Source: Deltaproteobacteria bacterium (GTDB taxonomy: Bacteria; Desulfobacterota; Desulfobacteria; Desulfobacterales; JAFDFH01). From it: DNA of 6,130 bases. The stretch spans positions 1-6,130 of the forward strand of contig JAFDFH010000188.1 in NCBI GenBank assembly GCA_019309945.1. Direction: 5' to 3'. Every line of letters begins with the position of its first letter. Positions within the stretch are counted from its first letter, which is position 1. Shown piece by piece: positions 1-5,656 of the stretch. Both the position numbers and the translations under genes were made by a program. Under the pieces are notes generated by a model. That model searched no databases and was not told the origin of the DNA. It saw only the letters and a program-made list of their open reading frames with translations.

Positions 1-63
1 CGATGGATCGAAAAATTTAATAGCGGGGGAGGCTCAACAGACGTTGACGATTGTATAAAATAG
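1..63 (+). CDS. Possible 3' end of an upstream gene (partial)
   Basis: From base 1 the first frame is open for 20 codons and stops at TAG 61-63; its tail reads WIEKFNSGGGSTDVDDCIK. The second frame is also open, ending at TAA 56-58, so the choice of frame is weak. No product can be named from so few residues. If real, the gene runs in the same direction as the next gene, about 120 bp away. This could equally be non-coding. Confidence 0.2.
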   Translation, partial: RWIEKFNSGGGSTDVDDCIK

Positions 64-72
64 TGGTATTAA
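44..72 (+). promoter_or_regulatory. Possible sigma70-like promoter
   Basis: TTGACG (44-49, five of six consensus bases) lies 17 bp before TATTAA (67-72, four of six). It would give a leader of roughly 105 nt for the gene starting near 186. It overlaps the possible tail of an upstream reading frame, and the region is AT-rich, so a chance match is possible. Confidence 0.3.
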
Positions 73-175
73 TAAAAAAATCAATTATTCACGTTCGTCA
101 ATATACGCAAAAGGCCCGAGGATCAAATGGTTTTTGTTTTGCATTGGGGCCATGCATTCAGTGATTCGGGTGAGC

Positions 176-185
176 AGGAGAGGAG
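176..185 (+). promoter_or_regulatory. Tandem Shine-Dalgarno serving two TTG starts
   Basis: Two AGGAG blocks are adjacent (176-180 and 181-185). The first sits 5 nt before TTG 186 and the second 6 nt before TTG 192, both in the same frame. An in-frame TGA at 171-173 excludes any start further upstream, and the first in-frame ATG is at about residue 49. Initiation at one or both TTG codons is therefore strongly favoured. Confidence 0.6.
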
Positions 186-1187
186 TTGACATTGGTATTT
201 TGGAGTGTAAGGGAAGAACTCAGCCAGGCGAACAAGTTAAGGCGTACCTATTATGAACTGTTGAGGGATGAGCTTGATCAGTTCCTGATTCAATATGCGC
301 TGATCGATTCTTATAACAATTTTATCAATATGGGGATTCCCTATCCTTTTGTGGAAAAACGGGAACTAAAACCCCGTGCGCGCATTCCGGACGTGGAATA
401 TGAAAGCCAGAATGCTTTCCTGCTTATTTTTATAGAAGATTCTGTTTTTACTGAACACAAAAAATACATCAGATTTTTTGACGATAACAAAACCAGTAAG
501 ACAAACCTTTTAAAGTTCAAATCCCTCATGCTTCCAGATAAATTTGACCGAACCCGGAAATATCTGGAATCCGTACACTTTGTTAATTTTTTAAGAACAT
601 TACTTCCCGTGGATTATGCGCTTCTGATTCAAAGAGATCCGTCCATCCGGATCAAGGATCGCTATTGCCTTTCCCATTTTCATGTGCGAATCGACTGGCC
701 GATCACTGACGCCGCTGAAGACATCCAGAAAAAATTTTTTGAGTATTACGGGCTTCCCGTTATGGCCGGTGGCAGGAGGACGGCCGCAATTGTTGCCGCC
801 CAGTATTTACGGCGCATGCCAGGTATCACGACGGTATACGCTGGAAGTAGTGAAGCAAGGGCATTGATTCGGATTTCCGAAAGAGGGGTTACAAAATCGG
901 TTCTTATGCGGTTTTCAGAAGATGAAATGGACCAGATCGCAGCGTCCAATCATCTTGCCCCGCGGACCTTAAAGAAAAACTATGTCATCACCCGCGAGAG
1001 GAAAAAGGACATCTGTGTTTTTCAGACCATCTATTCCTTTACCAACCAGGCCAGACCGCCTGATGACGGTAAATTACGGGAGATTAAACCGGATTTAAAC
1101 TGGCTGACCGTAGGTGCCCAGCAGATAATTCCAAAACCGGGTGTGTGGAAATATCCTCCACTCCCATGGAATGTAATCTATACCTGA
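186..1187 (+). CDS. Unrecognised soluble protein, about 330 residues
   Basis: I do not recognise this protein. It has 333 residues from TTG 186, or 331 from TTG 192; each start has its own AGGAG block. It has no signal peptide or membrane helix and is rich in charged and aromatic residues, so it is probably cytoplasmic. The N-terminal 45 residues look helical (EELSQANKLRRTYYELLRDE). A middle part follows with alternating hydrophobic segments (NAFLLIFIEDSVF) and a distinctive segment with nearby Cys and two His (RYCLSHFHVRIDWP, about residues 159-172). A Gly/Arg/Ala stretch comes next (MAGGRRTAAIVAAQYLRR), and the C-terminus is Pro- and Trp-rich (KPGVWKYPPLPWNVIYT). The Cys/His cluster might bind metal, but no known motif supports this. 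Translation ends at TGA followed directly by TAA, a double stop. The gene is convergent with the acetyltransferase, with a palindromic element between them. The open frame and ribosome sites make it a real gene; its function is unknown. Confidence 0.8.
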   Translation: MTLVFWSVREELSQANKLRRTYYELLRDELDQFLIQYALIDSYNNFINMGIPYPFVEKRELKPRARIPDVEYESQNAFLLIFIEDSVFTEHKKYIRFFDDNKTSKTNLLKFKSLMLPDKFDRTRKYLESVHFVNFLRTLLPVDYALLIQRDPSIRIKDRYCLSHFHVRIDWPITDAAEDIQKKFFEYYGLPVMAGGRRTAAIVAAQYLRRMPGITTVYAGSSEARALIRISERGVTKSVLMRFSEDEMDQIAASNHLAPRTLKKNYVITRERKKDICVFQTIYSFTNQARPPDDGKLREIKPDLNWLTVGAQQIIPKPGVWKYPPLPWNVIYT

Positions 1188-1203
1188 TAATGTAATAGTT
1201 CAG

Positions 1204-1228
1204 CCACTAAGGCCCTAGGCCACAAAGG
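1204..1228 (+). repeat. Short degenerate tandem repeat
   Basis: Three adjacent units read CCACTAAGG, CCCTAGG and CCACAAAGG. This resembles the short CACTAAGGCAC-like tandem tracts I recall from intergenic DNA of environmental bacteria, but that is memory rather than a search. It lies between the stop of the unrecognised gene and the MITE-like element. Confidence 0.4.
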
Positions 1229-1232
1229 TTTT

Positions 1233-1374
1233 GAGACCTTTGCAAAACGCTCCTTTTTACCCAGTTCCGGCGTCAGGTTCAAATTTTAATCCTCAAAATA
1301 CTCAATGTATTCCTGCAGTTAAAATTTTCGCCTTCCTTGAACTTGAACAAAAATGAGCATTTTCCAAAGGTCTC
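1233..1374. mobile_element. MITE-like palindromic element, copy A (142 bp)
   Basis: The ends are inverted repeats of 26 bp with three mismatches (1233-1258 against 1349-1374), beginning GAGACCTTTG. Further in, AAATTTTAA pairs with TTAAAATTT, and AATAC pairs with GTATT around the centre, so the whole element can fold as one long hairpin. It has no coding capacity. The flanks are GTTTT (1228-1232) and GTTTC (1375-1379), an imperfect 5-bp target duplication. A second copy with the same ends lies at 5491-5645. It sits between two convergent genes, where its RNA hairpin could act on transcript ends from either side. Movement would need a transposase supplied from elsewhere. Confidence 0.75.
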
Positions 1375-1378
1375 GTTT

Positions 1379-1837
1379 CTAATCCAGGCTCTTCATCATC
1401 GCTGTTTCATCGCAGTCCGGGAACTTTACACAAATGATACAATCCGACCAGATCTTCAGGGGGAGTTCCGATCTGTCGATTTGAGCAAAACCAAATTTCT
1501 TAAAAAAATCGGGCTGGTAAGTGAGTGTGAAGACTTTTTTAATATTAAATGATTTTGCCTCCGAAAGAGCGGTCTCTACGAGCTTGATGCCGATTTTCTT
1601 TCCTAAATGATCCGGGTGTACAGCTAGAGATCGTATTTCTGCAAGATCTTCCCAGCAGAATTGCAGGGCGCAAAACCCAACAACCCTGTCTTCACGTTTA
1701 TCCTCAAAGACCCAAAAATCCCTTACATGATCATACAGCTCACTCAAAGGGCGCGCCAGCAGATCGCCTGTTTTGCCGTATTCCTGGAGGAGTTCGTGGA
1801 TGGCTTTGATATCTTTTATGGATGCTTTTCGAATCAT
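1379..1837 (-). CDS. argA: Short ArgA-type GNAT N-acetyltransferase, probable N-acetylglutamate synthase
   Basis: This is a single-domain GNAT protein of 152 residues, predicted to transfer acetyl from acetyl-CoA, most likely to glutamate as the first step of arginine synthesis. The fold opens with IRKASIKDIKAIHELL (2-17). The acetyl-CoA motif follows at 68-83 (IRSLAVHPDHLGKKIG), where the usual RGKGIG loop reads LGKKIG, so one glycine is Lys81. Next comes YQPDFFKKFGF (107-117). The C-terminus, LPLKIWSDC followed by a Cys-x2-Cys-x5-Cys group (C133, C136, C142) and FPDCDETAM, is the signature I associate with stand-alone ArgA proteins of Desulfobacterota and with the acetyltransferase tail of ArgH(A) fusions. 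The length fits that short class. ATG 1837 matches the family start but lacks a clear Shine-Dalgarno. The gene lies 121 bp after the VWA-FHA gene on the same strand. GNAT membership is sure; glutamate as substrate is inferred from family resemblance. Confidence 0.88.
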   Translation of the reverse strand: MIRKASIKDIKAIHELLQEYGKTGDLLARPLSELYDHVRDFWVFEDKREDRVVGFCALQFCWEDLAEIRSLAVHPDHLGKKIGIKLVETALSEAKSFNIKKVFTLTYQPDFFKKFGFAQIDRSELPLKIWSDCIICVKFPDCDETAMMKSLD

Positions 1838-1851
1838 AAGATTTTAAGAAA

Positions 1852-1874
1852 TCGTTCAGCCTGTGGCTGAATGA
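1852..1874 (-). promoter_or_regulatory. Hairpin 14 nt upstream of the acetyltransferase start
   Basis: TTCAGCC (1855-1861) and GGCTGAA (1865-1871) form a perfect 7-bp stem around a 3-nt loop. One G-T wobble and two further pairs extend it to 10 bp. On the minus strand it lies after the VWA-FHA stop and just before the acetyltransferase ATG. No clean T-run follows (TTTCTTAAAATCTT), so it could be a weak terminator, an mRNA processing or stability hairpin, or an operator. Confidence 0.45.
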
Positions 1875-1919
1875 AAACCCTTCGCAAATTGTGTAACCGG
1901 TGCAGGGATGCAGCTTACG

Positions 1920-1933
1920 CTTTACCTGTAAAG
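1920..1933. promoter_or_regulatory. Short palindrome, possible operator
   Basis: CTTTAC and GTAAAG form a perfect dyad around CT in the gap between the VWA-FHA stop and the acetyltransferase start. The outer pair CAGCTT (1911-1916) and AAGCTG (1953-1958) also matches but is off-centre. No promoter could be placed nearby, so a regulatory role is only a possibility. Confidence 0.2.
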
Positions 1934-1958
1934 AAGAATCACGTTAGCATTCAAGCTG

Positions 1959-3764
1959 TTACTCTTCTGGTAACCGTCTGGCGGTATCACCGGTAGGAAG
2001 TTGACGTTCCAACAGAAAAATGAATTTATACACATCGAACATGATTTCATCACCACTTTTTAATTTCCGGGGTGCATACGGCTCTATTGCCTCGCGGTTG
2101 ATGCATGTTTTGTTGGTGCTCCTTTGATCTTCGATGTAAAAGGAGCCGTCTTTGTATTCAATTGTAGCATGGGAACCCGATATGGACTTTTCAGAAATTG
2201 CGATCTCGTTGTGCACGCCACGGCCGATTTTGGTTTTTCTTTTGTCCAGGATAAACGTTTTCTTGCCGGTTATATTTTGAGCATCAATCAACACCGCCTG
2301 GGGTATGGGAGGGGGTTTCGTGCGACCATTATCCGGTTTGCCCTCAGCCGTATTCCTCAATATGACCGTATCGGATTGTTTGTGGAAGTCCACCACAGTA
2401 TCACCGGGGGGGATCAGGTCCGGGCGAATGAATATGAATTTATAAATATTGAACATGATTTCATCGCCGTTCTTTAGTTTTTTGGTTGAATATGGTCCGA
2501 TTTCCCTGCCATTTAAACTGGTTTTGTTTTTACTGCGCTGGTCTTCGATGTAAAAAAAACCATCCCGATATTCAATTAAGGCGTGGAAACTGGACACCGT
2601 ATCCTGTGGAATCTCGATGTCATTATTTGAGTCGCGACCGATTCTGACGATTCTCTTATCCAGAGGAAACGTTTTTTGGGTGGTGATATTTTTGATATCG
2701 ATCAGTTCGGCACGGGGTATGTTCGGTGCTCTCCAAGAACCGTGATCCGGTGATCCTGCAGCGCCTGTATGGGACCCTGCTCTTGATTTTCTATTAAAAA
2801 TCATGATGGTTAGAATAATCAGCAGGAGCAGAAAAATTCCAGCGAGGATAAGGGGTAGGAACAAATTTTGCTTTCGAACACCGGACGGTTTTTCCGTGCC
2901 AGGGGCCGCTATTTCCAAAACCGTCGGCGTCGGTGTTACATTTTTGGCTGTCGGCAACGGCTTTACCGATTCACTTTTCCGGATCGCAGGTATTTCTTCA
3001 TCGATGGTTGGCGATGTGGACGACGCTGTTTTTGCAGCTGAGGATCTGGGCATCCCGTGTTGGTCTGGCGGTTCTGTGATCATTGCAAAGATTTTGTTAA
3101 AAATATTTTGAATATCCTCGGCCTGATAAGCTCTGAAGTATTCACCATCCGTCTTGAGGGCCAAGGTCTGAATAAGACTGAAGTCAGCCTTGTCCGTAAA
3201 TGCAATGCTAAAGATACGGATATCTGCCTGTTTGCTCTCTTCAGTCAATGTTCCCTTGAGCCATTTTTCTTTTATGAGATCCCGCTGCTTGTTACCCGTA
3301 TCGATAATACCATCCGTGAGTAGAATAATAAGCCGGCGGGCACCAGATCGACCGTGGATTTTTAGTTCATACATGGCTCTTTCGATGCCTGCCGGCGTAT
3401 TGGTAAACAGTCCATTGAAATCCAACTTATGGATGCTTTGCGATAAGTTGGCTCGGCCCAACTGATCGGTCATATCCGTTAAGGGCTCGATAAGCGTGGC
3501 GGACTGATCGAAGATAACCATTCCGACACGGCAATTTTCCCCAAAACCGGTCAGCAACTCCGCCACAAACTTTTGGGTCAAAAATTTAGGATCGTTTTTT
3601 TTCATACTCCCGGAATTATCTAGAACCAGAATAATATCCAGTTTTAGTTGGGTTTTCAGGGCTTCGATCCGGGCGGCGTCTTTTTTAAGTTGAGTATATC
3701 CCGGCTGAATCGGTATTAGGTAAAACAGAACAGCTAAAAAGGATAATAAAATATATTTTTTCAT
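1959..3764 (-). CDS. Transmembrane VWA protein with two cytoplasmic FHA domains
   Basis: The 601 residues form a modular envelope protein. Residues 1-25 are a Sec-type signal segment (KK then YILLSFLAVLFYLIPI). A von Willebrand A domain spans about 41-230, with an intact metal-ion-dependent adhesion site: DNSGS (D49, S51, S53), T121 in FTNTP and D151 in LLTDG. A Pro/Ser/Thr-rich linker (231-298) leads to one membrane helix (about 301-323) followed by NRKSR, so the C-terminus should be cytoplasmic. FHA domain 1 covers about 353-447 (GR at 376-377, S391, H394, N413) and FHA domain 2 about 491-585 (GR at 514-515, S529, H532, N551). FHA domains usually bind phosphothreonine peptides, and VWA domains bind protein ligands through a metal ion. 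I infer a link between a periplasmic partner and a cytoplasmic signalling partner. No kinase or phosphatase is in the window. ATG 3764 places the signal segment correctly; the Shine-Dalgarno is weak. The gene probably has its own promoter at 3800-3828. Confidence 0.93.
   Translation of the reverse strand: MKKYILLSFLAVLFYLIPIQPGYTQLKKDAARIEALKTQLKLDIILVLDNSGSMKKNDPKFLTQKFVAELLTGFGENCRVGMVIFDQSATLIEPLTDMTDQLGRANLSQSIHKLDFNGLFTNTPAGIERAMYELKIHGRSGARRLIILLTDGIIDTGNKQRDLIKEKWLKGTLTEESKQADIRIFSIAFTDKADFSLIQTLALKTDGEYFRAYQAEDIQNIFNKIFAMITEPPDQHGMPRSSAAKTASSTSPTIDEEIPAIRKSESVKPLPTAKNVTPTPTVLEIAAPGTEKPSGVRKQNLFLPLILAGIFLLLLIILTIMIFNRKSRAGSHTGAAGSPDHGSWRAPNIPRAELIDIKNITTQKTFPLDKRIVRIGRDSNNDIEIPQDTVSSFHALIEYRDGFFYIEDQRSKNKTSLNGREIGPYSTKKLKNGDEIMFNIYKFIFIRPDLIPPGDTVVDFHKQSDTVILRNTAEGKPDNGRTKPPPIPQAVLIDAQNITGKKTFILDKRKTKIGRGVHNEIAISEKSISGSHATIEYKDGSFYIEDQRSTNKTCINREAIEPYAPRKLKSGDEIMFDVYKFIFLLERQLPTGDTARRLPEE
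1980..2312 (-). repeat. Intragenic duplication, C-terminal FHA unit (residues 485-595)
   Basis: This unit repeats 2394-2726 at a constant spacing of 414 bp (138 codons). By hand alignment 64 of 111 residues are identical, including the lead-in (IP-A-LID--NIT--KTF-LDKR) and the tail (P-GDT), so the duplicated block is longer than the FHA fold itself. This copy has NREAI where FHA domains normally carry an NG turn. Confidence 0.85.
2394..2726 (-). repeat. Intragenic duplication, membrane-proximal FHA unit (residues 347-457)
   Basis: This is the partner of 1980-2312. It keeps the NG turn (LNGREI, N418-G419). In both copies the usual Arg of the S-R-x-H loop is missing (SSFH here, SGSH in the other) and the usual NGT reads NKT. 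DNA similarity is strongest where the FHA core ends, around 2435-2470 against 2021-2056. Confidence 0.85.
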
Positions 3765-3799
3765 GTCAGTTGCTTTTTATGCCTGATTTTTGGCTATTG

Positions 3800-3828
3800 T
3801 ATATAAATTAAATCAATATTTGTGTCAA
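3800..3828 (-). promoter_or_regulatory. Sigma70-like promoter of the VWA-FHA gene
   Basis: Read on the minus strand, a perfect TTGACA (+ strand 3823-3828) is followed after exactly 17 bp by TATATA (+ strand 3800-3805). The predicted start of transcription is near 3793, giving a leader of about 30 nt before ATG 3764. It lies in the 95-bp gap after the protease gene, which argues for independent expression of the VWA-FHA gene. Confidence 0.6.
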
Positions 3829-3859
3829 AGGGTTAAAAATCACGGCAAGGAACTCGGAA

Positions 3860-5122
3860 TCACCTGGGATGATGGGAGCCTGCGCGCTCGAGATGCTCGA
3901 TTCTCTCGATAAAAGGTGGATGGGAATAATTTAACAAAACATGAAGGGGGTGGGGCTGGAGATTGGCAAGGTTTTTTGCGGCCATTTTTTTCAATGCCAT
4001 TGAAAGGGGCTTTGCGGTTTTTAAGGCCCCGAGGGCGTAAAGGTCCGCCTCCCGCTCAAACCTCCTGGAAATGGCCCTACCGAACGGGGAGAGAAAAAAA
4101 GAAACCGGTTCCCATATCGCAGCCACCAGAAATAGGCCTGCATAAAGGGATATTGATTGAAATCCGAAACTCGCATACATCACAGGGGATATTAGTAATT
4201 TTGATGTTAAATAAAAAAGAAACAAAGAGACAATACCGGCAATCATTATTTGTTTTTTTATGTGATTTTTCTTTAAATGTCCAATTTCATGGGCCACAAT
4301 CGCCAGAATTTCGTCCTGGCTGTGAGACGTAATCAAAGAATCGAACAGCACAATCCGCTTCGTTTTCCCCAGTCCTGAAAAATATGCATTGGTATGTCGG
4401 GTTCTCCGGGTTGCATCCATCTGGTAAATACCTTCCACGTAAAACCCTGCCGTTTTAACCAGATGTTTTATTTTCCTTTTCAGGTCGGGGCTTTCAAGGG
4501 GTGTAAATTTATTGAACATAGGTGCAATCACCGTCGGATAAAGAACCGTCATGAGCAATTGAAAAGACATAAAAAATGCCCAGGCCCAAATCCACCAGAT
4601 GTTGCCCGTATATCTGATCATCAAGAGTAACCCCGTAAGGAGGATACCTCCCAATACAGCCAGCAGCAGAACCGACTTTGCCAGATCCAAAATCCAGATT
4701 TTATACGTCCTCGTATTAAAACCAAATCGCTCTTCAATAATGAAGCTATGGTAAAAATCAAAAGGTAGCTCAACAATGCCGGACATCAAGCCCAGGACGG
4801 CAAAAAAAATAAGGCCTGCGAGCACAAAATTGATTTGAGCCAGGGATCTGGACAACCAGGGGGGGATCCCGAAAAGGATGATAAAAAGAAAAATAATTTT
4901 AGCGGTGCTCGTGCGAACCCGTGTGAACCGGATGTTATTCAGGGTATAGCGGCTGATCTTAGCGAGTTCTTGGGTGTCAATGATTCCTTTAAAAACATGA
5001 GGAACCCGGTTGCCATATTTTTCAAGATGAGTGGCATTCAGTTTATCGACAGCCAGATCCAGCCCCGTGCTGAGCAGGTAGAACCCGATATAAGCGCTGA
5101 GGTATAAATTTATTGCGATCAT
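3860..5122 (-). CDS. M48-family (Ste24/CAAX protease 1 type) integral membrane zinc metalloprotease
   Basis: The protein has 420 residues, close to the usual length of bacterial Ste24-type proteases. The zinc site is AHEIGH (H278, E279, H282), with the third ligand E356 in FEREAD (ExxxD, D360). Other family signatures are NAYFSGLGKTKRIVLFDSL (245-263) and YSHPPFIERI (399-408). I count seven hydrophobic segments, near 3-22, 74-90, 98-116, 149-169, 175-200, 291-311 and 324-345, as in Ste24p, whose helices enclose an intramembrane chamber. The eukaryotic enzyme trims prenylated CAAX proteins and clears stalled translocation substrates. Bacteria generally lack CAAX prenylation, so membrane protein quality control or peptide processing is more likely here. 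It differs from the much shorter HtpX, so I give no symbol. ATG 5122 gives a proper first helix; no clear Shine-Dalgarno or promoter was found. The VWA-FHA gene follows 95 bp downstream on the same strand. Confidence 0.95.
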   Translation of the reverse strand: MIAINLYLSAYIGFYLLSTGLDLAVDKLNATHLEKYGNRVPHVFKGIIDTQELAKISRYTLNNIRFTRVRTSTAKIIFLFIILFGIPPWLSRSLAQINFVLAGLIFFAVLGLMSGIVELPFDFYHSFIIEERFGFNTRTYKIWILDLAKSVLLLAVLGGILLTGLLLMIRYTGNIWWIWAWAFFMSFQLLMTVLYPTVIAPMFNKFTPLESPDLKRKIKHLVKTAGFYVEGIYQMDATRRTRHTNAYFSGLGKTKRIVLFDSLITSHSQDEILAIVAHEIGHLKKNHIKKQIMIAGIVSLFLFYLTSKLLISPVMYASFGFQSISLYAGLFLVAAIWEPVSFFLSPFGRAISRRFEREADLYALGALKTAKPLSMALKKMAAKNLANLQPHPLHVLLNYSHPPFIERIEHLERAGSHHPR

Positions 5123-5176
5123 GGATACAATTACCGAAACAAACGTATTATTATTGTAAACTTGAATCCAAATTTA

Positions 5177-5253
5177 GTAACTTCTCAAAAACTTATGGTT
5201 AAACCTACCAGCGGATGGCGCAGCGGGCCTACCAGAACATATTGAGAAGTTAC
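5177..5253. repeat. Perfect 12-bp inverted repeat, 77 bp overall
   Basis: GTAACTTCTCAA (5177-5188) is exactly mirrored by TTGAGAAGTTAC (5242-5253), with 53 bp between. The interior is non-coding and also contains TGGT/ACCA pairs. The layout suits a tiny non-autonomous element or a structured regulatory region upstream of the protease gene. No clear target duplication flanks it. Confidence 0.5.
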
Positions 5254-5280
5254 CTAGTGTCCGTCCAGAAAGTCCACGGC

Positions 5281-5341
5281 GATTAAAATTCAGTATTAAA
5301 TTATAGCCTTACCTCTAGTCATAATCAAGTTAATTTTAATC
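5281..5341. repeat. Perfect 10-bp inverted repeat
   Basis: GATTAAAATT (5281-5290) is mirrored by AATTTTAATC (5332-5341), enclosing 41 AT-rich bases. Flanking GC bases on each side partly extend the match. In such AT-rich DNA this could be chance or the remnant of another small palindromic element. Confidence 0.35.
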
Positions 5342-5490
5342 CGCAAATTTAGCAGATTACACCGATTACATTGAAAAACTCGATAAATGGAATGAAATCT
5401 GTCGGCTTGAATTTCCCGCAGTTGGCTGTCTTAAGATTAGGATTGTTATTTGTCGATAGGCCGTGGCCGGCCGGGGGTCGTTCATTATAC

Positions 5491-5645
5491 GAGACCTTTG
5501 CAAAACGGCACTTTTTGCCCGATTTCTGCGTCAGACTCAAATTTAAATCCTCGAAATATTCTATATATTCCTGTGGTTGAACCTGATTTAAAATTTGGTC
5601 GCCTTCCTTGAACGCGAACAAAAATTACCATTTTTCAAAGGTCTC
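5491..5645. mobile_element. MITE-like palindromic element, copy B (155 bp) with target duplication
   Basis: Copy B has the same ends as the element at 1233-1374: inverted repeats of 26 bp with four mismatches, beginning GAGACCTTTGCAAAAC. A perfect 5-bp direct repeat TATAC flanks it (5486-5490 and 5646-5650), the mark of insertion by a transposase. The conserved segment CGCCTTCCTTGAAC is shared by both copies. Copy B is 13 bp longer, mainly because of extra bases after the TTCCTG segment. No protein is encoded. It ends 44 bp before the start of the small forward gene and may influence its expression. Confidence 0.82.
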
Positions 5646-5656
5646 TATACAACTTG

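Larger units (their letters stand above)
5123..5489. other. Non-coding divergent intergenic stretch
   Basis: No supported gene lies between the protease start and the MITE-like copy B. The stretch is AT-rich near the protease and holds two inverted repeats (5177-5253 and 5281-5341). It also has a GATTACA direct repeat (5355-5361 and 5364-5370) and a GC-rich patch (GGCCGTGGCCGGCC, about 5460-5473). Promoters for the protease and for the small forward gene should lie in 5123-5689; I see only weak matches, for example TACAAT on the minus strand at 5153-5158 without a good -35 box. Confidence 0.6.

Noticed and set aside
1337..1552. Short plus-strand frame crossing the end of the palindromic element into the acetyltransferase
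   Set aside because: It joins repeat DNA to the antisense of a clear GNAT gene and has no ribosome site.
1911..1958. Rho-independent terminator after the VWA-FHA gene
   Set aside because: The nested CAGCTT/AAGCTG and CTTTAC/GTAAAG pairs are asymmetric and no T-run follows on the minus strand.
2124..2477. Open frame of 117 codons on the plus strand
   Set aside because: It lies wholly opposite the two FHA domains, which are strongly supported on the minus strand; its translation has no recognisable features.
3916..4332. Open frame of 138 codons on the plus strand
   Set aside because: It is antisense to the catalytic half of the M48 protease, with a Pro/Arg/Lys-biased composition typical of a shadow frame.
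5177..5341. CRISPR-like array from the clustered repeats
   Set aside because: The repeats are single inverted pairs, not regularly spaced direct repeats, and no cas-like gene is present.
5349..5621. Open frames on both strands across the intergenic stretch and copy B
   Set aside because: They run through MITE-like DNA, have no plausible ribosome site or family features, and owe their length to AT-rich palindromic sequence.
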